A stretch of DNA of 64,000 nt from assembly GCF_050896395.1 (NCBI RefSeq), contig NZ_JBPBBA010000008.1:1-64000 (forward strand), read 5' to 3'. Below the pieces are notes generated by a model that was given only the letters and a program-made list of their open reading frames with translations, ran no database searches and was not told the origin of the DNA. The first letter of the stretch is position 1. Every line of letters starts with the position of its first letter. A program made the position numbers and the translations under genes. This stretch comes from Nioella aestuarii. GTDB lineage: Bacteria; Pseudomonadota; Alphaproteobacteria; Rhodobacterales; Rhodobacteraceae. This document shows positions 7,640 through 16,022 of this stretch, piece by piece.

Positions 7640-9057
7640 GCGTGGTCTGGACTGCCAATGAGGCCGCCATAGCGACGGGCGGGGACGCGCGGGGCGACTG
7701 GTCTGCAACGGGGGTCTCCATCGATACGCGGACAATCCGGCCTGGCGATCTTTTCGTCGCACTCAAGGCCGCCCGGGACGGGCATGAGTTCGTGGCTCAG
7801 GCGCTTGAAAAGGGGGCGGGCGCGGCCCTTGTCAGCCACATCCCCGAAGATGTGCCCGCTGATGCACCGCTTCTGATCGTGCCGGATGTGCTGACGGCGC
7901 TGGAGGCGCTCGGGGCGGCTGCCCGGGCGCGGACCGAAGCCAAGGTCATTGCGGTTACCGGGTCTGTCGGCAAGACCACCACAAAGGAAATGCTGCGCAC
8001 GGCGTTGTCGGCGATTGGGAAAACCCATGCCGCAGAGGCCAGCTACAACAACCATTGGGGGGTGCCCCTGACACTCGCCAGGATGCCCGCCGACACCGAA
8101 TTTGCGGTGATCGAGATCGGCATGAACCATCCCGGTGAAATCGCCCCCCTGTCGCGGCTGGCTCGCCCTCATGTGGGCGTGATCACCACCGTTGCCGCTG
8201 TGCATCTGGAGGCCTTCGAGTCGGTTGAAGGCATTGCCCATGAAAAGGCCGCGATCTTCGAGGGGCTGGAGCCAGGTGGCATCGCCGTGATCAATGCTGA
8301 GATCGACACAACCTCCATCCTGCGCGCAAAGGCACAGGACGTGGGGGCACGGATCATCGGCGTGGGCGAAAGCGGTGAGGCCCGGCTGACGGACGTGACG
8401 CTGACAGATATTGCGACCGTGGTGAAGGCGGACCTGCTTGGCACTGATCTTTTGTTCAAGCTCGACGCGCCAGGGCGGCACCTGGCGCAAAACGCGCTGA
8501 TGGTGCTGGCTGTGGTCGATGCCCTTGGGCGCGACGTCACCCGTGCCATGCTTGCACTGGGCGCGTGGCAGCCGGTGGATGGGCGCGGGCGGCGGGAACG
8601 GATCGTACTGAATGAAACCGACGATCAGGCGGTGGAACTCATAGACGACGCCTTCAACGCCTCGCCCACCTCGATGGCCGCCAGCCTTGATGTACTGGCC
8701 GCCGCAATCCCGAACGGCAAGGGCCGCCGCATTGCCGTTCTGGGTGATATGCTTGAACTGGGTCCGACCGGACCTGCCCTGCACGCGGGTGTGGCCGAGC
8801 TGCCCGCAATCCGGAAAATTGACCTCATCTGCACCTCTGGCCCGCTCATGGAGCATCTCGATGCCGCGCTCCCTGCTGAAAAACGCGGTCCTCACACGGA
8901 CAGTGCCGCAGAGATGGCCCGCCTCTTGCCCGGCCTGCTCTGGCCCGGCGATATCGTGCTGATCAAGAGTTCCAAGGGCTCGAAACTCTCGCTGGTGGTT
9001 GACGCCTTGCGAAAATTGGGTCAAGCGGCCCATCAAAGCAAAGAGGACCCCCGCTAA
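7636..9057 (+). CDS. murF: UDP-MurNAc-tripeptide:D-Ala-D-Ala ligase MurF
   Basis: A 473-residue Mur ligase that attaches D-alanyl-D-alanine, made by Ddl, to the UDP-MurNAc tripeptide. The P-loop GSVGKTT is at 109-115, followed by the Mur ligase central and C-terminal domains (DAFNASPTSM and the GDMLELG region are typical). It overlaps murE by 4 nt and abuts mraY without a gap, so translation is likely coupled throughout. Confidence 0.95.
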   Translation: MSVVWTANEAAIATGGDARGDWSATGVSIDTRTIRPGDLFVALKAARDGHEFVAQALEKGAGAALVSHIPEDVPADAPLLIVPDVLTALEALGAAARARTEAKVIAVTGSVGKTTTKEMLRTALSAIGKTHAAEASYNNHWGVPLTLARMPADTEFAVIEIGMNHPGEIAPLSRLARPHVGVITTVAAVHLEAFESVEGIAHEKAAIFEGLEPGGIAVINAEIDTTSILRAKAQDVGARIIGVGESGEARLTDVTLTDIATVVKADLLGTDLLFKLDAPGRHLAQNALMVLAVVDALGRDVTRAMLALGAWQPVDGRGRRERIVLNETDDQAVELIDDAFNASPTSMAASLDVLAAAIPNGKGRRIAVLGDMLELGPTGPALHAGVAELPAIRKIDLICTSGPLMEHLDAALPAEKRGPHTDSAAEMARLLPGLLWPGDIVLIKSSKGSKLSLVVDALRKLGQAAHQSKEDPR

Positions 9058-10143
9058 ATGCTTTATTGGCTGAACGAGCTGTCGGATGGCGGCGATTTTT
9101 TCAATCTGTTTCGGTATATCACCTTCCGGGCAGGGGGCGCGTTCTTCACAGCGTTGGTGTTTGGCTTTGTCTTCGGGCGACCGTTGATCAACCTTCTGCG
9201 CAAGAAGTACCAGAACGGCCAGCCGATCCGCGAGGATGGTCCGCAAAGCCATATCGAGACGAAGGCTGGCACGCCGACCATGGGCGGATTGCTGATCCTT
9301 GCGGCGCTGTCGCTGTCCACACTTCTATGGGCACGGCTCGACAATCCCTATGTCTGGCTGGTGCTGTTGGTGACGGTCAGCTTTGGGGCCATCGGTTTCG
9401 TTGACGACTATGCCAAGGTCAGCCGCAACTCGACGGCTGGCGTGTCCGGTAAGGTGCGCTTTGGCCTTGGGCTGGTGATTGCGGCAATCGCGGGCGGCGT
9501 GGCGATGTATATTCACCCTGCAGAGCTGTCTGGGCAACTGGCCTTTCCGGTCTTCAAGGAATTGCTGCTGAACATGGGATATGTGTTTATTCCGTTCAGC
9601 ATGATCGTGATCGTCGGCAGCGCCAATGCAGTGAACCTGACGGACGGTCTGGACGGGTTGGCCATCATGCCGGTGATGATCGCAGCGGCCACTTTGGGCG
9701 TGATCGCCTATGCCGTTGGCCGGGTCGACTTTACCGAATATCTCGATGTGCATTATGTGCCGGGCACCGGTGAATTGCTGATCTTCACCGCCGGTCTCAT
9801 TGGCGGCGGGCTTGGGTTCCTGTGGTACAACGCGCCACCTGCGGCGGTGTTCATGGGCGATACCGGATCGCTGGCGCTTGGCGGCGCGCTTGGCGCGATT
9901 GCGGTCTGCACCAAGCACGAGATCGTGCTGGCCATTGTCGGCGGTCTCTTCGTGGCCGAGGCATTGAGTGTCATCATCCAGGTGCTCTATTTCAAGCGCA
10001 CCGGCAAGCGTGTGTTCCTGATGGCGCCGATCCACCACCATTTCGAAAAACGTGGATGGGCCGAACCGCAGATCGTGATCCGCTTCTGGATCATCTCGCT
10101 GATCTTGGCACTGATTGGCCTTGCCACGCTGAAACTGCGCTGA
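9058..10143 (+). CDS. mraY: Phospho-MurNAc-pentapeptide transferase MraY
   Basis: A 361-residue polytopic inner-membrane enzyme that transfers phospho-MurNAc-pentapeptide to undecaprenyl phosphate, giving lipid I. The catalytic DD pair is at 116-117 (VDDYAK), NLTDGLDG at 193-200 and the HHHFEKRGW motif near residue 326, with about ten hydrophobic segments. It starts right after the murF stop. Its own stop overlaps the next start (TGATG). Confidence 0.96.
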   Translation: MLYWLNELSDGGDFFNLFRYITFRAGGAFFTALVFGFVFGRPLINLLRKKYQNGQPIREDGPQSHIETKAGTPTMGGLLILAALSLSTLLWARLDNPYVWLVLLVTVSFGAIGFVDDYAKVSRNSTAGVSGKVRFGLGLVIAAIAGGVAMYIHPAELSGQLAFPVFKELLLNMGYVFIPFSMIVIVGSANAVNLTDGLDGLAIMPVMIAAATLGVIAYAVGRVDFTEYLDVHYVPGTGELLIFTAGLIGGGLGFLWYNAPPAAVFMGDTGSLALGGALGAIAVCTKHEIVLAIVGGLFVAEALSVIIQVLYFKRTGKRVFLMAPIHHHFEKRGWAEPQIVIRFWIISLILALIGLATLKLR

Positions 10144-10550
10144 TGGAACCGGTCAGGGACAGGGGGGCAATGATCCGGGGCATGGCGCCGGTGCTTGACC
10201 CTGAACGCTGGCATTTCTGCCTTGCCACCGATCCCGCTACAGCCGCACGCGCTGCGCCTCTGGCAACATTCCGAGAGGACGAGGGTCTGTCGCTGATCCT
10301 GTCTGACCGGGATGCCGCCGGGCTTGGGCTTACCACCGATCTGCCCATGGCGCGCATCACTCTGACCGTTCATTCCGCTCTGGACGGTGTAGGGCTGACT
10401 GCCGCCGTCGCGACTGCGCTGGCCGAAGCGGGCATTCCCTGCAACATGGTTGCCGCTTTTCACCACGACCACGCCTTCGTACCGCTGGACGACGCCCCCG
10501 GTGCGCTGGCAATACTGCAGGCACTGGCGGATGCGGAGGGCGAAGCATGA
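10143..10550 (+). CDS. ACT domain protein (COG3602-like) inside the mur operon
   Basis: A 135-residue protein with no signal or membrane segment. It looks like the COG3602/ACT_7 family of small ligand-sensing proteins: the motif HSALDGVGLTAAVATAL at about 81-97 and FHHDHAFVP near 110. Function is unknown. ACT domains usually bind amino acids or other small molecules. The start at 10143 overlaps the mraY stop. An ATG at 10170 behind a G-rich SD is the alternative and drops nine residues. The stop overlaps murD, so it is made as part of the cluster. This insertion between mraY and murD is not in the textbook dcw order. Confidence 0.85.
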   Translation: MEPVRDRGAMIRGMAPVLDPERWHFCLATDPATAARAAPLATFREDEGLSLILSDRDAAGLGLTTDLPMARITLTVHSALDGVGLTAAVATALAEAGIPCNMVAAFHHDHAFVPLDDAPGALAILQALADAEGEA

Positions 10551-11947
10551 TCCCGGTTCAGGGTGTGGAAGGGCAGAAGGTGGCGGTTCTGGGCCTCGGC
10601 CGGTCTGGCCTGTCAGCGGCGCGCGCCTTGCGGGCGGGCGGAGCCGATGTGGTGGCTTGGGACGATGGTGCCAAGGGGCGCGAAGCGGCGGAAGCCGAAG
10701 GATTTCCAATCCTCGACCTCAGCCGTCACGGGGCAATGGACGACTGTGCGATGCTCATCACCAGTCCGGGCATTCCGCATCTGTATCCGGCGCCGCACAA
10801 GGCGATTGCGGCGGCCTATGAAGCGGGGGTGCCGGTCGACAACGATATAGGACTGTTCTTTCGCTCGCTTGCGGCCTCGGGCTGGGACGAGATGGACACG
10901 CCGCCGCGCGTCATTGCGGTGACGGGCTCGAACGGGAAATCCACGACATCGGCGCTCATCGCCCATATTCTGGAGGAAAACGGCACGCCGGTGCAGCTGG
11001 CCGGTAATATTGGGCGCGGGGTTCTGGACATTGATCCGCCGGTGGATGGCGAAGTGATCGTGCTGGAGCTGTCGAGTTACCAGACCGAGCTTGCCCGGTC
11101 TTTGACCCCCGATGTGGCTGTTTTTACGAACCTTTCGCCCGATCACCTCGACCGGCACGGCGGCATGGGCGGCTATTTCGCTGCCAAGCGGCGGCTGTTT
11201 GCTGAAGGTGGGCCAGATCGGGCGGTGATTGGCGTGGATGAGGCCGAGGGCGCGTTTCTGGCGGGGCAGATGAGTGAGGGCAATGGCGATGGTCGGTTGA
11301 TCCGGGTGTCGGCGGCGCGAAAGCTCGGCGGGCCGGGCTGGAATGTGTTCGCGCGCAAGGGGTTTCTGGCTGAATGGCGCAAGGGGCGGCAGGTTGGGTC
11401 GATTGATCTGCGCGGCGTTCCGGGATTGCCGGGGGCGCATAATCATCAAAACGCCTGCTGCGCCTATGCGGCTGTCAGGGCGCTTGGGGTGGCGCCCCGG
11501 ATTGTTGAGAAATCCTTTCATAGTTTCAAAGGCTTGCCGCATCGCTCGCAATTGATTGCTGAGCGGAACGGGGTGAAATTCATCAATGATTCCAAGGCCA
11601 CGAATGTGGATGCGGCGGCGAAAGCTCTGGCGGCCTTCCCAAAGATCCGCTGGATCTGCGGCGGATTGGAAAAAGACGGCGGGCTGGAGGCGTTGACACC
11701 GGTGCTCGGGTCGGTGGTGAAAGCCTATGTAATCGGTCGCGAAGCGGAGAAATTTGCCCTGCAACTGACTGATACGGAAGCGGAAATTTGCACCACCATG
11801 GCGGTCGCCGTTGCCCGTGCGGCGGCGGAGGCAGAGCCTGGCGAGGTGGTTTTGCTGGCCCCGGCTGCGGCCAGTTTCGACCAGTATGACAATTTCGAAC
11901 AGCGCGGCGATGACTTTGCCGCGCAGGTCGCGGCGCTGCCGGGCTGA
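10547..11947 (+). CDS. murD: UDP-MurNAc-L-alanine:D-glutamate ligase MurD
   Basis: A 466-residue Mur ligase that adds D-glutamate as the second stem residue. The N-terminal Rossmann-like domain begins KVAVLGLGRSG, with the P-loop GSNGKSTT at 127-134 and the NDSKATN motif in the C-terminal domain. The start overlaps the ACT gene (ATGA). A 430-bp gap containing a dispersed repeat follows, so the first dcw transcript may end or weaken here. Confidence 0.96.
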   Translation: MIPVQGVEGQKVAVLGLGRSGLSAARALRAGGADVVAWDDGAKGREAAEAEGFPILDLSRHGAMDDCAMLITSPGIPHLYPAPHKAIAAAYEAGVPVDNDIGLFFRSLAASGWDEMDTPPRVIAVTGSNGKSTTSALIAHILEENGTPVQLAGNIGRGVLDIDPPVDGEVIVLELSSYQTELARSLTPDVAVFTNLSPDHLDRHGGMGGYFAAKRRLFAEGGPDRAVIGVDEAEGAFLAGQMSEGNGDGRLIRVSAARKLGGPGWNVFARKGFLAEWRKGRQVGSIDLRGVPGLPGAHNHQNACCAYAAVRALGVAPRIVEKSFHSFKGLPHRSQLIAERNGVKFINDSKATNVDAAAKALAAFPKIRWICGGLEKDGGLEALTPVLGSVVKAYVIGREAEKFALQLTDTEAEICTTMAVAVARAAAEAEPGEVVLLAPAAASFDQYDNFEQRGDDFAAQVAALPG

Positions 11948-12005
11948 GGCCCGAAACGGGGAGTGCCTTGCACACACCCCCTGTGAACCCCCTACGGATA
12001 GGATG

Positions 12006-12106
12006 CGGTTTCGCCGCGCGCTGCGCGTCGACCCGCGAGCGGCCCTTCTCAACCCCCCGCTTGCGCGGGAGGCCTCGAAGAGCCGCGTTGCCACGGGATA
12101 TCGGGA
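12006..12106 (+). repeat. Dispersed intergenic repeat, copy 1
   Basis: One of three related ~100-bp sequences in this window (also 28446-28538 and 46323-46415), all downstream of a gene and outside coding regions. The shared frame is GTTTCGCCGC, then GCGTCGA-C, GCGGCCC-TC, a hairpin with variable loop, and CCGCGTTGCCACGGG. Copies 1 and 2 also share ATATCGGGA at the right end. The middle hairpin here is CCCGC-TTG-CGCGGG. The conserved ends with covarying-looking stems suggest a folded element. Confidence 0.75.
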
Positions 12107-12150
12107 AGGCCAGTGAGCCGTGTCTGAAACCGGGGCGTGCCTTGGGTGTG

Positions 12151-12187
12151 GGATGCCTCCGGCGGGAGTATTTGGGCAAAGAAGAAA
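12151..12187 (+). repeat. Short CTCC-GGCGGGAG hairpin element, copy 1
   Basis: GCCTCCGGCGGGAGTATTTG followed by GGCAAAGAAGAA. Diverged relatives lie at 46468-46504 and 55926-55951 in this window. The CTCC/GGAG stem followed by TATTT resembles a small terminator, and similar sequences are familiar downstream of genes in roseobacter genomes. Confidence 0.55.
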
Positions 12188-12376
12188 GGGGTGAGACAGG
12201 AGGGGAGCCGAGCGTGCGCGGATGTCTTGGCGTCGTTTTGGCTTGGCTGTCTGCCCAAGGTCAGGACCAGGATGTTCATAACGGTAACGGATGCGGCCTG
12301 AAAATCCCCGCCCGGTCCAATTCTCGTCAAACTGTCCGGGCAGGCTGTCCCCGTCACCAGTGCAGGGAGAGATCAC

Positions 12377-13102
12377 ATGACTCGCGTGTCCGTTTTCGTT
12401 GATGGAGAGAACATCTCGGCCTGCCATGCGTCGGGCATTGTGACGGAGGCGCGCGCACATGGGGTGGTTGACCTGTTGCGCGTCTATGGGGATGCGGGGC
12501 TGCTGAAAGCCTGGGAGGAGATTGCACAGTTTCGGCTGATCCATTCCGGGATTGGCAAGAACGCCGCCGATCTGTTGCTGTGTGTCGATGCCATGGAGCG
12601 GGCGCTGAGTGGGGCCTGTGACGTGGTGGTCATCGCCAGTTCCGACGGCGACTTCCGGCATCTGGCGGAACGGCTGCGCGAACGTGGGGTGACGGTTGTG
12701 GGGATGGGGCAGGAAAAGGCGGGGATGCGGTTCAAGGCCAGCTGCAGCCGTTTTGTCGTATTGCGCGCTGAAGCCAGCACTGCAGATCTCAGACTCGTCC
12801 ATGACCCGGCTGCTGCTGCGCCGCGTCCCGCGCCCGCGCCATCCGGTCCGGCGGGGCAGGTGGCGAATGTGACGAAGAAGATCATCGGGGTGATCACCCA
12901 GAACGGCAGCCCTGACACGGGGCTTGAAGTGTCGGCCCTGAACCATCTGATGCACCGCCAGCACCGGGTCGCCATCGGCCACTACCCGGAAAAGACGTGG
13001 CGCGGGTATCTTCAGGCCCGGCCCCAGCATTTCGATCTGGACCCGAAGGGCCCGAATGCGCGGGTCAGGGTGCGCAAGGCTGTTGCGATCGCTGCGGAAT
13101 AG
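12377..13102 (+). CDS. NYN domain RNase-like protein with C-terminal OST-HTH/LOTUS-type domain
   Basis: A 241-residue protein. Residues 1-140 form a NYN (PIN-like) domain: VDGENIS at 8-14 and SSDGDFRHL near 92-100 supply the acidic residues expected of a metal-dependent nuclease. A proline/alanine-rich linker (about 150-167) leads to an OST-HTH/LOTUS-like domain (170-241), a fold linked to RNA binding. No signal or membrane segment. The start has a GGAGAG SD. It sits on the same strand as, but separately from, the dcw genes. The substrate is unknown. RNA is inferred from the domains. Confidence 0.8.
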   Translation: MTRVSVFVDGENISACHASGIVTEARAHGVVDLLRVYGDAGLLKAWEEIAQFRLIHSGIGKNAADLLLCVDAMERALSGACDVVVIASSDGDFRHLAERLRERGVTVVGMGQEKAGMRFKASCSRFVVLRAEASTADLRLVHDPAAAAPRPAPAPSGPAGQVANVTKKIIGVITQNGSPDTGLEVSALNHLMHRQHRVAIGHYPEKTWRGYLQARPQHFDLDPKGPNARVRVRKAVAIAAE

Positions 13103-13108
13103 CGCCTG

Positions 13109-13543
13109 TCAGCCTACCGCCACCAGAACCGACCCCAGACCGATCAGCGCCACGCCGCCCCAGCCGACACCAGACAATCGCTCGCCCAGAAACAGGGCCG
13201 CGAAGACGGCGACAAACACCACGCTGAGCTTGTCGATCGGCGCGACACGGGACGCGTCGCCCAGTTGCAGGGCGCGGAAGTAGCACAGCCAGGACGCACC
13301 GGTTGCCAGCCCTGACAGGAGCAGAAAGAGCGTCGTGCGCGGGGTGAGAGCGCCAAGGCCCTGGGTCTTGCCGGTGGCCCAGACGAGTGCCCCAAGCGCC
13401 GCCACGACGACGATGGTGCGCAGGAACTTGGCAAGGTCGCTGTCGATATCCTGCACGCCCACCTTGGCAAAAATGGCGGTAAGCGCTGCAAATACAGCCG
13501 CAAGACCTGCCCAGAATTGCCAGCTTGTCGCGATCTGTCCCAT
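13109..13543 (-). CDS. Single-domain EamA/DMT family membrane protein
   Basis: A 144-residue membrane protein with about five hydrophobic segments, one EamA repeat (COG2510-like) rather than the usual two, so it would have to pair with itself or a partner to transport. The ATG at 13543 has AGGAG nearby. A longer frame upstream lacks hydrophobic character. It ends 6 bp from the NYN gene stop, convergent with it, and points away from ftsW. It therefore interrupts the dcw cluster in the opposite direction. The substrate is unknown. Confidence 0.8.
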   Translation of the reverse strand: MGQIATSWQFWAGLAAVFAALTAIFAKVGVQDIDSDLAKFLRTIVVVAALGALVWATGKTQGLGALTPRTTLFLLLSGLATGASWLCYFRALQLGDASRVAPIDKLSVVFVAVFAALFLGERLSGVGWGGVALIGLGSVLVAVG

Positions 13544-13735
13544 CGGGATCTCCTGTTTCTTGGGGGATAGGATCAGCGTTGCACTTTCCGCGGCGCGGGC
13601 AAAGGGGGATGTGGGGGGGAGGGCAGCAGCTTGCCGCTGAAACGCCATGCCCCTAGCCGCAGCCGGGTTTTCGCGCTAGACTGCCGATCAGACCCGGAAA
13701 ACCGGGCGAACAGAGGCAGTATCGGGCGGTACTCA

Positions 13736-14902
13736 ATGACGGAAATGGCGCATGGCACGGTTCTCGTGCAGTCTGGCGAGGCGATTCTGCCACGGTGGTG
13801 GCGGACTGTGGACCGGGTCACGCTGGCCTGTATCCTCTCGCTTTTTCTGATCGGGTTGCTTTTGGGGTTCGCCGCGTCGCCGCCGCTGGCTGAACGCAAT
13901 GGGCATGATCCGTTCTACTATGTCTCTCGGCAGGCGTTCTTTGGCGGCATGGCCTTTGTGGCGATGATCCTGACCTCGATGCTGACGCCCACCATGGTGC
14001 GCAGGCTTGGGGTGATGGGGTTCTTCGCCGCCTTCGCGGCGCTGGCGCTGCTGCCGGTCTTCGGCACCGATTTCGGGCAGGGTGCAACGCGGTGGTATTC
14101 GCTTGGCTTTGCCAGCGTGCAGCCGTCGGAGTTTCTGAAACCGGTTTTCGTGATCTTCACGGCCTGGATGATTTCCGCCAGCCAGCAGATCGCTGGCCCG
14201 CCGGGCAAGACGCTGTCGCTGTTCGTGATGCTGATCATCGTGGGGTTCCTGGTGATGCAGCCTGATTACGGGCAGGGGGCGCTGATCCTGTTCGCTTGGG
14301 CGGTGATCTATTTCGTGGCCGGTGCGCCGATCTGGATTCTGGGGCTGGTGGCGCTGCTGGTCTGTGCGGGCGGGGTGTTTGCCTATTCCAGCTCTGAACA
14401 TGTGGCGCGGCGCATCGACGGGTTCCTGTCGCCCGAGGTCGATCCCAACACGCAGCTGGCCTATGCTGCCAATGCCATCCGTGAGGGGGGCATCTTCGGC
14501 ACCGGGCTTGGCGAAGGCTCGGTTAAATGGACGCTGCCGGACGCGCATACGGATTTCATCATCGCGGTCGCGGCCGAGGAATACGGGCTGGTTCTGGTCC
14601 TCTTGATCATTGCTTTGTTTGCAACGGTCGCAATGCGTGCGTTTTTCCGGTTGATGAAGGAGCGCGACCCGTTTACCCGGCTGGCCGGTGCGGGGATTGC
14701 GTCGCTCTTCGCGTTGCAGTCGATCATCAATATGGGGGTTGCGGTGCGCCTGCTGCCTGCCAAGGGGATGACGCTGCCCTTCGTGTCCTATGGCGGCTCG
14801 TCACTGATCGCGACGGGGATCGCCGTCGGGATGCTTCTGTCTTTCACCCGGTCGCGTCCGCAGGGCGAGATCGGCGATATTCTTCTGAACCGGCACAGGT
14901 GA
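13736..14902 (+). CDS. ftsW: Septal peptidoglycan glycosyltransferase FtsW
   Basis: A 388-residue SEDS-family integral membrane polymerase that extends septal glycan strands from lipid II, partner of FtsI. About ten transmembrane segments, with family landmarks RWYSLGFASVQPSEFLKP (around 108-125), AHTDFIIAVAAEEYG and LPFVSYGGSSL near the end. The start at 13736 is chosen over a longer frame because the family begins shortly before the first membrane segment. An ATG at 13745 is also possible. The 190-bp gap before it must hold a promoter, since the preceding gene is antisense. Confidence 0.95.
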   Translation: MTEMAHGTVLVQSGEAILPRWWRTVDRVTLACILSLFLIGLLLGFAASPPLAERNGHDPFYYVSRQAFFGGMAFVAMILTSMLTPTMVRRLGVMGFFAAFAALALLPVFGTDFGQGATRWYSLGFASVQPSEFLKPVFVIFTAWMISASQQIAGPPGKTLSLFVMLIIVGFLVMQPDYGQGALILFAWAVIYFVAGAPIWILGLVALLVCAGGVFAYSSSEHVARRIDGFLSPEVDPNTQLAYAANAIREGGIFGTGLGEGSVKWTLPDAHTDFIIAVAAEEYGLVLVLLIIALFATVAMRAFFRLMKERDPFTRLAGAGIASLFALQSIINMGVAVRLLPAKGMTLPFVSYGGSSLIATGIAVGMLLSFTRSRPQGEIGDILLNRHR

Positions 14903-14906
14903 GTTC

Positions 14907-16022
14907 ATGTCAAACGGCCCCCTCTTGATCATCGCGGCAGGCGGAACGGGCGGGCATATGTTTCCCGCGCAGGCGCTCGCTGAGGTGATGATCCGCAAGG
15001 GCTGGCGGGTGCGGCTGTCGACAGATGCGCGGGGCGCGCGCTATGCGGGCGGGTTCCCCCATATGGTCGAGGTGCGGCAGGTGGCGTCGGCCACCTTTGC
15101 GCGCGGCGGTGTGCTGGCCAAGCTGGTGGCGCCGTTTCGCATTCTGGGCGGGATTATCTCGGCCACCTTCGGCATGATGCGCGAGAAGCCTGCCGTCGTT
15201 GTGGGCTTTGGTGGATATCCCACCATCCCGGCGCTGGCGGCTGCCTGGATCACGCGGCGCCCCCGGATGATCCATGAACAGAATGGAGTTCTGGGGCGGG
15301 TCAACAAGATCTTTGCAAAGCGCGTTGATGCGGTCGCTTGCGGCACGTGGCCGACCGACCTGCCGGCGGGCATCGAAGGCGTTCACACCGGCAATCCGGT
15401 GCGTGCTGCGGTGCTGGACCGGGCGGGGGCGGCCTATATCAGCCCCGGCGACTACCCGATGAGCCTGCTTGTCATCGGCGGTAGCCAGGGCGCGCGCATC
15501 CTGTCGGATGTGGTGCCCGCTGCCGTGGCGCTGCTGCCCGAGGAGATCCGCCAATATGTGCGTGTCGCCCAACAGGCGCGCCCCGAGGATCAGGACCGCG
15601 TGATTGCCGCCTATTACGAGAGCGGCGTGGGCTGCGAGGTCGAACCCTTCTTCCGCGACATTCCCCGCCGCCTGTCCGAGGCGCAGCTGGTGATCAGCCG
15701 CTCGGGCGCGTCTTCCGTGGCCGATATCTCGGTGATTGGTCGACCCTCGATCCTGATCCCCTATGCCGCCGCAACGGCCGACCATCAGACCGCCAATGCG
15801 AAAGGGCTGGTCGAAGCAGGTGCTGCAATCCGCATCCCTGAAAGCAAATTTACCCCCGAGACGCTGGCCGAGGCGATCACCACAGTGCTGAGCCAACCCG
15901 ACGCCGCCCTCATGATGTCTCAGGCCGCGCTGTCTGTCGGGATGCCCAATGCCACCGAGCTGCTGGTTGGCCTGGTTGAAGAGCTCGCCGGGGATGCCGC
16001 CACCGAAAAGGATACCGAATGA
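14907..16022 (+). CDS. murG: Lipid II synthase MurG
   Basis: A 371-residue peripheral membrane GT28 glycosyltransferase that adds GlcNAc to lipid I. The N-terminal glycine motif GGTGGHMFPA is at 12-21. VVGFGGYPTIPAL and GGSQGAR are family-typical, and RSGASSVADIS marks the UDP-GlcNAc-binding half. It starts 4 nt after ftsW and overlaps murC by 4 nt. Confidence 0.96.
   Translation: MSNGPLLIIAAGGTGGHMFPAQALAEVMIRKGWRVRLSTDARGARYAGGFPHMVEVRQVASATFARGGVLAKLVAPFRILGGIISATFGMMREKPAVVVGFGGYPTIPALAAAWITRRPRMIHEQNGVLGRVNKIFAKRVDAVACGTWPTDLPAGIEGVHTGNPVRAAVLDRAGAAYISPGDYPMSLLVIGGSQGARILSDVVPAAVALLPEEIRQYVRVAQQARPEDQDRVIAAYYESGVGCEVEPFFRDIPRRLSEAQLVISRSGASSVADISVIGRPSILIPYAAATADHQTANAKGLVEAGAAIRIPESKFTPETLAEAITTVLSQPDAALMMSQAALSVGMPNATELLVGLVEELAGDAATEKDTE

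Larger units (their letters stand above)
11948..12376. other. Repeat-rich intergenic region after murD
   Basis: A 429-bp gap in the dcw cluster without a credible gene. It holds one copy of a roughly 100-bp dispersed repeat (12006-12106) and a short hairpin element (12151-12187). Open frames across it are low-complexity Arg/Pro translations of the repeat. The last 150 bp should contain the promoter of the NYN gene, but I cannot pick one. Confidence 0.6.

Noticed and set aside
7576..9252. 558-codon minus-strand frame opposite murF
   Set aside because: Antisense to a certain Mur ligase. High G+C codon bias produces long mirror frames. No SD or recognisable fold.
11968..12402. 144-codon frame between murD and the NYN gene
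   Set aside because: Translation of the dispersed repeat. Similar Arg/Pro peptides appear at the other copies, and it overlaps the NYN start.
10613..13030. 805-codon minus-strand frame spanning murD, a repeat and the NYN gene
   Set aside because: Covers three unrelated features on the other strand, including a dispersed repeat. Low-complexity product.
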